This document shows, piece after piece, positions 54,334 to 61,701 of a stretch of 64,000 nt of DNA. The position numbers and the translations under genes were made by a program. The notes beneath the pieces were generated by a model that worked only from the letters and a program-made list of their open reading frames with translations, was not told where the DNA came from and did not search any database. The number at the start of each line of letters is the position of its first letter. The first letter of the stretch is position 1. The stretch covers positions 4,092,001-4,156,000 of the forward strand of contig OY762070.1 in the NCBI GenBank assembly GCA_963665195.1. The letters are read 5' to 3'. Source of the DNA: VXYL01 sp963665195 (GTDB lineage Bacteria > Pseudomonadota > Gammaproteobacteria > Pseudomonadales > Azotimanducaceae).

Positions 54334-55425
54334 TCAGATGCCGATCGCGCGCTGCTGGTAGTTGTGCAGCACTTCGCGGCGGGTCTTGTCATTGAAGCGC
54401 AGCGGCGGCGCGTCGGCGAATGGCCCGTAGACATAGGGCGTCTCGTCCGGGAAGCGCTGGCGACGGGCGTCGATGGCCAGCGGGATGATGCGGCTGCTAG
54501 AGCGGATGTACTCGTCGTCGTAGGGCTCCGGTGCCCAGCCCTTGACGCCCTCTACCGAAGTGCGGCGGTGGAAGCCGAGCACGTACGTGGCGCGGGGCGT
54601 GTCGGACGTATTCGGGAACGAGCCGTGTACCGCCTGCCGGTTGCAGATGGCCACGTCGCCGGGCTCGCAGAGCATGGGCACTGCGCCGGGGAAGCGATCG
54701 GTGCCGGCGTCGGCCATCATCGCCTTGAGATCCGCCTTGCCGCCGGTGTGCGAGCCGGGCACCACCCAGAGCGCGTTGCCGGGGGTGGTGGGGTAGAGAT
54801 TCACCATGTAGTTGAAGCCGTGCGTGCCGGCGTTGAGATCGGGGCTCTGCCAGTGCGTGGTGCCGTCCTGGTGCCAGGAGACGGCAGCGCCGAACCGTGC
54901 CTGCTTGATCCAGATCACCTCGGTGAAGGGCGTGAAGTCCGGCCCGTTGACGGCTTCCGCCAAGGCGAGCAGCTTGGGATGTCCGTAGACGCAGAGGGCC
55001 GAGTCCATGAACTGCAGGATGCCGCCGATCTGCAACAGCACTTCGGCAGGCGCGTCCGCCGGACGTTCCGGCTCGCGCATCCTGACCTGGTAGCGGCCGT
55101 TCGAGGTTTCGGTTGCGCCGTAGGGATCGGTGAGCGGCTTCACGAAGCGGAACAGGTGGCGCTGGTCTGCATCGCCCGCGGCAGGGCGGCCTTGGGAATC
55201 GACATCGGCGCCGCGGCTGGCCGGGGCGCGGGCTTGGAGCTCGGCGAACTCGCGGCGCAGGCCGGCCATCTCGTCAGCAGCCAAGGCGTTCTCGAAGATG
55301 TAGAAGCCGGTGCGCCAGTAGGCGTCGAGGATGTCCGGGGCGACCTGCCCGTCCGCGTCCACGTTGAGCGGGCCGCGATTGCCGAGGGCGTAGGCGTCGC
55401 GCCCGGCCTGCTCGAAATCAACCAT
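54334..55425 (-). CDS. PhyH-family dioxygenase
   Basis: 363 residues. Iron ligands are in SWHQDGTTHWQ (H-x-D) and AVHGSFPNTS; the C-terminal DKTRREVLHNYQQRAIG is typical of this PhyH branch. It differs strongly from the next gene's product, so the pair is not a recent duplication. It starts 30 bases after the CoA-transferase gene on the same strand. The substrate is unknown; a branched or xenobiotic acyl-CoA would be consistent with the context. Confidence 0.88.
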   Translation of the reverse strand: MVDFEQAGRDAYALGNRGPLNVDADGQVAPDILDAYWRTGFYIFENALAADEMAGLRREFAELQARAPASRGADVDSQGRPAAGDADQRHLFRFVKPLTDPYGATETSNGRYQVRMREPERPADAPAEVLLQIGGILQFMDSALCVYGHPKLLALAEAVNGPDFTPFTEVIWIKQARFGAAVSWHQDGTTHWQSPDLNAGTHGFNYMVNLYPTTPGNALWVVPGSHTGGKADLKAMMADAGTDRFPGAVPMLCEPGDVAICNRQAVHGSFPNTSDTPRATYVLGFHRRTSVEGVKGWAPEPYDDEYIRSSSRIIPLAIDARRQRFPDETPYVYGPFADAPPLRFNDKTRREVLHNYQQRAIGI

Positions 55426-55455
55426 CTCGTCTGCTCCCTCCTGGTTCGGGCTGGT

Positions 55456-56652
55456 TCAGGCTTCGGCCACGCTGACGACGCCGTCCTGCACCAGTTGGCC
55501 CAAGCGGTCTTCGTCGTAGCCGAGCTCGGCGAGCACTTCGGCCGTATGTTCGCCCAAGTGCGGTGCGCCGTAGCGGATCTCCGGCACGGTCGCCTCGAAG
55601 CGGGCCGCGTTGCGCGCTTGGCGCAGGCGTCCGGCATGGGGATGCTCGGTCTCGATGACGATGCCGGTGGACTGCACCTGTTCGTGGCGCACCATCTCGG
55701 CGCGGTTGAGCACCGGGGCGCAGGGCACGCCGGCCTCTTCCAAGAGCCTCAGCCATTCGGCCGCCGGCTTCTCGAGCAGCGCCTGCTGCGTCATTTCCAG
55801 GCGTTCGTCGGCGTAGCGGTCGCGGCCGCCGGGCGTCTTGAAGCGCTCGTCGTCCAGCCACTCGGGGTGGCCGACGGCGTGGCACAGGCCATGCCATTGG
55901 TCGTTGCTCATCACGGACACGCTGATGTAGCCGTCTTGGGTCTCGTAGATGAGGTCGATGAAGGTGGCGGCGCGGGCGATGTCCACCTCCTTGCCGACGA
56001 ACGTCTGGCTGCCCATGTCCGAAGACCACAGGAAGGCGACCACAGCGTCCAGCATGGAAAGGCGGACGTGCTGCCCTTCGCCGGTGCGCTCGCGGGCGAA
56101 GAGGGCCGCGGAGACGGCTTGCGCGGCGGTGATGCCGGTCAGCTTGTCCGGCAGGATGGTGCGGATCAGGCGCGGCCGGGCGTTGTCCGAACCCGCCTGC
56201 ACGCTGGCAAGGCCGGACAGCGCCTGGATGATCGGGTCGTACACCGGCTTGTGGGCGAAGGGCCCGTTCTCGCCCCAGCCGCTCATGGAAACGTAGACGA
56301 GGCGCGGGTTCACCGCCTTCAGGTCATCGTAGTCGAGCTTCAGGCGCGCCATCACGCCGGGGCGGAAGTTCTGCACGAAGACGTCCGCCGTGCGGGCGAG
56401 ATCCAGCACCACTTGGCGCCCCGCCGGGGCCTTGGCATCCACGGAGACGGAGCGCTTGTTGCGGTTGTTGTTCACGAACGCGGCGGAGAAGTGCCGCTGC
56501 CCGTAGCCGGCGCGGCGCACATGGTCGCTGCGCAGCGGGGCTTCCACCTTGATGATGTCCGCGCCTTGGTCGCCGAGGATCATGGTGCCGTAGGGGCCGG
56601 CGATCATGGTGGTGAAGTCGATGACTCTGACGCCGTCGAGAGGGCCGGGCAT
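55456..56652 (-). CDS. Class III (CaiB/BaiF) acyl-CoA transferase
   Basis: 398 residues from ATG 56652 (MPGPLDGVRVIDFTTMIAGP), which has an AAGGAA site; longer readings add an unrelated leader. Family features are GADIIKVEAP, the NNNRNKRSVSVD segment, and the catalytic aspartate in KPVYDPIIQ (about D139), which forms the acyl-anhydride. It moves CoA between carboxylic acids. It heads a minus-strand run with two PhyH oxygenases, pointing to activation and then oxidation of a carboxylic acid. Confidence 0.92.
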   Translation of the reverse strand: MPGPLDGVRVIDFTTMIAGPYGTMILGDQGADIIKVEAPLRSDHVRRAGYGQRHFSAAFVNNNRNKRSVSVDAKAPAGRQVVLDLARTADVFVQNFRPGVMARLKLDYDDLKAVNPRLVYVSMSGWGENGPFAHKPVYDPIIQALSGLASVQAGSDNARPRLIRTILPDKLTGITAAQAVSAALFARERTGEGQHVRLSMLDAVVAFLWSSDMGSQTFVGKEVDIARAATFIDLIYETQDGYISVSVMSNDQWHGLCHAVGHPEWLDDERFKTPGGRDRYADERLEMTQQALLEKPAAEWLRLLEEAGVPCAPVLNRAEMVRHEQVQSTGIVIETEHPHAGRLRQARNAARFEATVPEIRYGAPHLGEHTAEVLAELGYDEDRLGQLVQDGVVSVAEA

Positions 56653-56712
56653 GGGGGTTCCTTGTGTGGGCTGTCGGGCTGGGGCGATTGAGTATGCCGA
56701 GCGGCGCGGTTC

Positions 56713-56731
56713 GGCGCCCTTCAAGGGCACC
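56713..56731. terminator. Short hairpin downstream of the small secreted protein gene
   Basis: GGCGCCC-TTCAA-GGGCACC pairs with a single mismatch. It lies 28 bases beyond the stop of the minus-strand gene at 56759 and before the CoA-transferase start. No T-run is visible, so this is only a possible terminator. Confidence 0.3.
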
Positions 56732-56758
56732 GTGCCGCTTGGCCGGTTGCGCGGTTTC

Positions 56759-57124
56759 CTACATGGTCGCGCACTGCTGGAGCCGCGAGTCGCAGCAGAA
56801 GCCCTTGCCGCCCAAGTCGTAGCACTTGAGGCCGCTCAGCATGGAGACGGGCTTTGGATGCGCTTCCTGGGTGTAGTAGGGCGAGACGCAGTAGAAGTCC
56901 CGAGAGCGCGGCCGCATGGCCTTGGACTCCGGCGCGATGACGCCCTTCACGTCCATCCAGTTGCGGCGGATCTTGTCCACCACATCCCGGCAGTTGCCGC
57001 CGACGCCAACCCCCCACGTGAAGCCGCCGCCGCCCGGCGAGTTGCCGATGGTCACGGCCCCGGAGGACATCGGCCCGGTGCAGAGCACGATGAGAAACAC
57101 GATCGAGGCTTGAGCGATTTTCAT
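56759..57124 (-). CDS. Small secreted cysteine-rich protein of unknown function
   Basis: 121 residues. A signal peptide (MKIAQASIVFLIVLCTGPMSSG) is followed by a Gly-rich turn. About six cysteines lie in the mature part (GNCRDVV, DFYCVSP, LKCYDLG, GFCCDS, QQCATM), probably paired in the periplasm. ATG 57124 has a GGGAGG ribosome site. No domain is recognised. It stands between the CoA-transferase and the inositol oxygenase without obvious coupling to either. Confidence 0.75.
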   Translation of the reverse strand: MKIAQASIVFLIVLCTGPMSSGAVTIGNSPGGGGFTWGVGVGGNCRDVVDKIRRNWMDVKGVIAPESKAMRPRSRDFYCVSPYYTQEAHPKPVSMLSGLKCYDLGGKGFCCDSRLQQCATM

Positions 57125-57248
57125 GGGACGCCTCCCGTTGGTCGTCCGAAGAATGCGAACGCGCAGCTAAGCATCCGCCAAGCCGCTGCCCATGAGATAA
57201 CCATGTAGTCGCCGCAAGATGCAAGCGCGGCGAAGCGGCGGTGCGCCG

Positions 57249-57270
57249 AGCGGACGGTGCCGTCCCCGCT
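57249..57270. terminator. Hairpin at the end of the inositol oxygenase gene
   Basis: AGCGGACGG-TG-CCGTCCCCGCT forms a nine-pair stem with a two-C bulge. It overlaps the last two bases of the minus-strand stop codon. It could end the transcript, though no T-run follows. Confidence 0.35.
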
Positions 57271-58036
57271 ACCAAGCGATCTCGGCTGGGAAGTACCTGC
57301 CGATCAGCTCCTCGTAGAAGGGACGCAACGCGGCGACGTCCGGCGGCGAGTCGTGCTTGGTGTAGAGGTCGTATCGGTTGAACCGGCGCACCCAGTCCAG
57401 CCGCTGCGCGTCGCCGGGGCCGAGCAGGTCGCGGTAGGCATCCGTGGAGTGGCCCGGATAGAAGCTGTGGTAGCGGATCATCGCGAGCGCGGGTTCCGGC
57501 AGGTAGTCCTTGGCCACCAGGTACATGTACTCGTCGTGGCCCCAGGACAGGGTGACTTTGTCCAGGCCGCAGCCGGGTTCGTAGATTCCGAGGGGCGTGT
57601 TGTAGCGGGGGTCGGCGGCGTCGGGGTTGGCGGCGAAGTACTCGGGGTAGACGATGGCGTCCCGGAACGCGCAGCCAACGACGAACGTGTCGCCGGTCAC
57701 GGCCCACTGCGGCTCGCCGAACGCGCACAGGATCTTGCCGAGGTCGTGTACCAGCCCCGCCAGGACGAACCAGTCGGGGTGACCGTCCCGGCGGATGCCC
57801 TCGGCGGTCTGCACGCAGTGTTCGATTTGGGACAGCTGCGTATCGGGGTCGCTCTCGTCGACCAGATCGTCGAGCGCTTGGCAGGCCTCCCACACTCCCA
57901 TCCGGGTGTTGTTCAGACCGCCGTAGCGCGCTCGTTTCGCCTGCGCGAAGTCGAGCGTCTGGCGTTCGTGGTTCAGCCGGTAGAACCGGCGGACATCCGC
58001 GTCCGCGTTGGCATAGTCTCGATACATGTCGACCAC
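57269..58036 (-). CDS. Inositol oxygenase (MIOX)
   Basis: 255 residues. This di-iron HD-type enzyme splits myo-inositol to D-glucuronate with O2. All ligands expected from mammalian MIOX are present at matching spacing: H73, H97-D98 (VHDLGK, with K101), H167 (WGHDEY), H190 (IRYHSFYPGH) and D223 (RYDLYTKHD). The substrate-binding RMGVWEACQALDDLVDESD segment is also conserved. No other inositol or glucuronate genes lie beside it. It diverges from the large membrane protein gene to its right. Confidence 0.95.
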   Translation of the reverse strand: MVDMYRDYANADADVRRFYRLNHERQTLDFAQAKRARYGGLNNTRMGVWEACQALDDLVDESDPDTQLSQIEHCVQTAEGIRRDGHPDWFVLAGLVHDLGKILCAFGEPQWAVTGDTFVVGCAFRDAIVYPEYFAANPDAADPRYNTPLGIYEPGCGLDKVTLSWGHDEYMYLVAKDYLPEPALAMIRYHSFYPGHSTDAYRDLLGPGDAQRLDWVRRFNRYDLYTKHDSPPDVAALRPFYEELIGRYFPAEIAW

Positions 58037-58198
58037 CGCGTCGTGGCTGGTTGCGCACCGTCACATTACGCCTTTGCGGCGCGGGCAGCTAGGCGCATCG
58101 CCTGACGGCGACGCGAACCGCCGCGAAAAGGCGTGCTTGACAGCCTCTTCGCCGCGCTTACGGTCACAGATGCTCGTGATCGGGTCGCCGCCAAGTCG

Positions 58199-61100
58199 AT
58201 GATGCACGCGTTTGCCGCCATCGCCGCCGCCGAGTTCCGCTCGCTGCGGCGCGCGCCGCAGACGTGGGCGGTGCTGGCCGTCGCCGTCGCGGCCGGCCTC
58301 GCGCCGTTCCTCTACTACTCCGCCGCCCACGGCATCCGCTCCGGCTACGGAGCCACCGCGGGCTCCGTCGCGCCGCGCTTCCTCATTCACGGGTTCGGTG
58401 ACCTGACGCTGCTGGCCATCATGGCCGGCGTCGTGCTGCTGGCGATGGATGCGTTCGCGAGAGACCGTCGCGATGGAATCGCCGATGTCTTTGCAGCCCG
58501 GCCGACGTCCAATCTCTCCCTGCTGGCCGGCCGGAGCGCGGCTTTGGCGCTCGCTGCATGGCTGGCACCGGCGCTGCTGGCGGTGGCGACCATCGTGCTG
58601 GGCGGTGCCGCGAAGGCCGCTGGATTCTGGACCGGCGACTTCGTCGAGCCGTGGTCGCTGGCGGCGTTCCTTCTTCTCGACGCGCCGGTGGCGCTTGCCA
58701 TTTGGACGGCGCTGGTCGTGCTCCTCCGCGCCGCGCTCGATAGCCCTTGGGCGGCGGCTGCCGTCGCCTTCGCCCTGCTGGCGCTGCAAGTTTGGGCGCT
58801 GTTCGCGCTGCCCGCATGGCTGCTGCCCGTGGTCTCGCTGCTGCCGAGGTTCGGCGAGATCGCCTCGGACGTGCTGCCGGAGTTCGCCGATGCCGACGCT
58901 GTCGCCCAGCGGCTTTCGCTGCTGCTGCTCGCTGGCGGTGCGCTGTGTCTTGCGGCCGCGGTGCCCGCCCGCCGCACCCGCCGCGACGACCGTGCGCCGC
59001 CGCTCGCGGCGACCGGAGCGGTTCTCGCGTCGCTTGGGACGGTCGCCTTGGCGCTCCTGCTGACCGAGGCCGCGCAAGAGCGTTCCGAGCGCGCCGATTG
59101 GATCGCTGCCCGTCAAGAGCGGCAGGGCTCGGCCGGCTTCGACATCGAGCGGGTGGACGCCCGGATCGCCATCGACCCGGGACGTCAGCTGCGCCTCGAA
59201 GCGACCCTGCGCTTGCGGGCCGGGGTGCGGAAGGACGCCTTGCTGTTCCGCTTCAACCCGAGCATGGAGGTTGCGCATGTCCACGCTGAAGGTGAGACGC
59301 TGGCCCATCGCCACAGGAACGGCTTGCTCGATGTGCGGCTGGCGCGACCGCTGGCGGCGGGAGAGGCAATGGAGCTGTCGCTATTGGCCGCCGGCGTCCC
59401 CGACCCGCGCTTCGCCTATCTCGACGAGGCGCTGGATCCGTCGGCCCTGGCGCTGGCCGACAGTCTGCTGCGCACGCTCGGCACGGAGGCGTCGATCTTC
59501 GAGCGTCACTATGCGGCGCTGCTGCCGGGCGTCGCGTGGCTGCCCGCGGCGGCGTCCCAGTTCGAGGCCGGCCCGGACTTCTTCGATCTCTCGCTGGACC
59601 TGGACGTGCCGCCGGGCTGGCTGGCGGCCGGGCCTGGGGTTCGGACGGAGTCGCCGGCGCCGGACGGCGGCAGTCGCTTCAGCTTCCGCCCACCGGCACC
59701 CGTGGCGGAGGTTGCCGTCCTCGCATCTGACCGTTTCGAGCGGCGGGCGGTATCGGTGGCGGGCGTGGCTGTCGAGCTGCTCCTGCACCGGCAGCACATG
59801 CGCAACGTCGGCTTCTTCGCGGAGATCGCCGAGTCGATGCGCGAGCAGCTCGAGTGGCGGCTTGCGGCCGCGGCGGACAACGGCATCCCCTATCCGTACG
59901 GCGACCTCAGTTTCGTCGAAGTGCCAGCGCACCTGCGCGGGTTCGGCGGCGGCCGGCGCATGGGCTCTGCGCTCGCCGCACCAGGCATCGTCATGGTTCG
60001 CGAACATGGTTTTCCTACCGCCCGGTTCGACTACTTCGCGAGCTGGACTGCCCGCTACATACCCGCAGAGCAGCGGAGCGATGAAGACTCGGCGGCAATG
60101 GTCCTCGTTCCAACGCTAATGAACTACCTCCGCGACGACTACGGCGGCGGCGACCTGGACGCCCGCATGGCGCGCAACTTTCTCTTGGCCAGGACCCGAG
60201 CGCAGGGACCGGCCGGATCCCGGTTGGATCTGTTGCTTGAGGCGCTGGCGAATAGCCTCGCCGCAGACTCGAGGTCCTACTTCTCAGCCCATGTATTCGT
60301 CGGCCCGATGCCGCGCGGCATCGGCGCACGGCTAATCGGGCGGACGATGGCGGACACCGCGCCGGTACACAACGCTCTAGTGGATCGACAGTTTCGCGCC
60401 GCCGTCAGGAAGGCCGGCGGCATGTTCCCGGACGGTTCTTCCGCGCCGGTCGTCACGGACGCCGCGTCCGACGCCGGCTATCGCCGGGCGGCGGCGATGG
60501 CGGAACTCATCGATGTCGGGCTTGGCGAGGAGAAGACCGGCACCTTGCTGGCCGACCTGCTGCAGCGCTTCGACGGCCGAACGTTCGCTATCGGGGACTT
60601 TCTAGCGGCCGTGCGGCGGGTGGACGTGCCGCTGGCGGAGATTCTGAGCGGACAGCTGGGCAGCCCGACGCTGCCCGGCTTCGTGCATTCGCCGCTGGAG
60701 GTGGTTCGAATTGCCGACGACGAACGCGGGCTGCCGCGCTACTTGTCGCGCGTGCAGGTCCGCAACGCCGAGCCTGCGCCCGGTGTCGTCCGCTTGGTGC
60801 TGTTCGTCATGGGCGAACCCATGCTCGCGGGTCACGCCAGCGACCTGGTCCACCTTGCCGGCGACCAAGCAGTCGAGATCCAACTCGCGACGCCGAGCCC
60901 ACCACTAGTCGCGAGACTGGACACATTCCTCTCGCGCAATCGAAGTCAGGTCGCGCTCGGGACGCCGACGCCGGACGCGATCCCGCAGACCGACGACGAA
61001 CCTGCCGGCATCCGCCAGAGCACTTGGCGCCCACCCGTGCTGGACGGTGTGGTGGTCGACGATCTGGACGACGGATTCGCCGTGCGGCGAGCGAGCGGAA

Positions 61101-61690
61101 GCGGCGGGGCGGGCTCGCTTCTCGGTGCGCCCGCGCCACGGGCGGCTGCTGCGTTCGATGGGGCCGAGTCACTCGCCGAGACATGGTGGAACGCCCCCGC
61201 GGGCAGTTGGGGCCGGCGGCCGGTAGAGCGGGGCTGGGGGAAGTACGGCGCCACGGTTGTCGCTGCGGCGCGCGGGGATGGCGCGGAAGAGGCGGTCTTC
61301 GCCGCCATGCTGCCGACCGCTGGCCGCTGGCGGCTGCACTACCATGTGCCGAGCGACCGCGCCGCAGGCGTGGACTGGACCTATGGATCCATTCGATGGG
61401 CTGGCCTGCGGCAACAGATCGCATTCGACACGGGCTTCCGACTTGACCGAACCGGCACGTACCGAATGCGCCTCTTGGCAGGTGCCGACGAATTCGACAT
61501 CACCTTCGACGCTGGCAATGCCGGGTACGGCTGGCATGTGCTCGGCGACTACGACCTCAAGGCCGGCACGGCGGCGCTGGCGGTCTCCAGCCGCAGCGAC
61601 GGCGGCACCTACGTGGTCGCCGACGCCGTCTGGTGGGCGCCACGCCAGCCGGCAGACGCGGCAGCGCACCGGTCCGCTGACCAGGGCTAA
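58199..61690 (+). CDS. ABC-2-like membrane domain fused to M1-peptidase-like and golvesin-like domains
   Basis: 1163 residues from ATG 58199. The reading from GTG 58133 is less likely because a TTGACA lies inside it and the paralogue starts at the equivalent of 58199. About six membrane helices (about 15-320) resemble ABC-2 permeases. A long exoplasmic part follows with M1-aminopeptidase-like strands (FVEVPAHLRGFGGGRRMGSA, IVMVREHGFPTARFDYF), but no HExxH zinc motif is present. The last ~140 residues resemble a golvesin/Xly-type domain (GTYRMRLLAG ... GYGWHVLGDYDL ... YVVADAVWWAP). Substrate unknown. No ABC ATPase gene is in view. Confidence 0.75.
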   Translation: MMHAFAAIAAAEFRSLRRAPQTWAVLAVAVAAGLAPFLYYSAAHGIRSGYGATAGSVAPRFLIHGFGDLTLLAIMAGVVLLAMDAFARDRRDGIADVFAARPTSNLSLLAGRSAALALAAWLAPALLAVATIVLGGAAKAAGFWTGDFVEPWSLAAFLLLDAPVALAIWTALVVLLRAALDSPWAAAAVAFALLALQVWALFALPAWLLPVVSLLPRFGEIASDVLPEFADADAVAQRLSLLLLAGGALCLAAAVPARRTRRDDRAPPLAATGAVLASLGTVALALLLTEAAQERSERADWIAARQERQGSAGFDIERVDARIAIDPGRQLRLEATLRLRAGVRKDALLFRFNPSMEVAHVHAEGETLAHRHRNGLLDVRLARPLAAGEAMELSLLAAGVPDPRFAYLDEALDPSALALADSLLRTLGTEASIFERHYAALLPGVAWLPAAASQFEAGPDFFDLSLDLDVPPGWLAAGPGVRTESPAPDGGSRFSFRPPAPVAEVAVLASDRFERRAVSVAGVAVELLLHRQHMRNVGFFAEIAESMREQLEWRLAAAADNGIPYPYGDLSFVEVPAHLRGFGGGRRMGSALAAPGIVMVREHGFPTARFDYFASWTARYIPAEQRSDEDSAAMVLVPTLMNYLRDDYGGGDLDARMARNFLLARTRAQGPAGSRLDLLLEALANSLAADSRSYFSAHVFVGPMPRGIGARLIGRTMADTAPVHNALVDRQFRAAVRKAGGMFPDGSSAPVVTDAASDAGYRRAAAMAELIDVGLGEEKTGTLLADLLQRFDGRTFAIGDFLAAVRRVDVPLAEILSGQLGSPTLPGFVHSPLEVVRIADDERGLPRYLSRVQVRNAEPAPGVVRLVLFVMGEPMLAGHASDLVHLAGDQAVEIQLATPSPPLVARLDTFLSRNRSQVALGTPTPDAIPQTDDEPAGIRQSTWRPPVLDGVVVDDLDDGFAVRRASGSGGAGSLLGAPAPRAAAAFDGAESLAETWWNAPAGSWGRRPVERGWGKYGATVVAAARGDGAEEAVFAAMLPTAGRWRLHYHVPSDRAAGVDWTYGSIRWAGLRQQIAFDTGFRLDRTGTYRMRLLAGADEFDITFDAGNAGYGWHVLGDYDLKAGTAALAVSSRSDGGTYVVADAVWWAPRQPADAAAHRSADQG

Positions 61691-61701
61691 GGAGATTGGC
61701 A

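Noticed and set aside
54364..56691. A 775-codon plus-strand frame across the PhyH and CoA-transferase genes
   Set aside because: It is complementary to two intact minus-strand genes with clear catalytic motifs; the plus frame has none.
58137..58142. Perfect TTGACA before the membrane giant
   Set aside because: No acceptable -10 occurs 15-19 bases downstream (best is TTACGG), so it is not listed as a promoter. It is used only as weak evidence against the GTG start at 58133.
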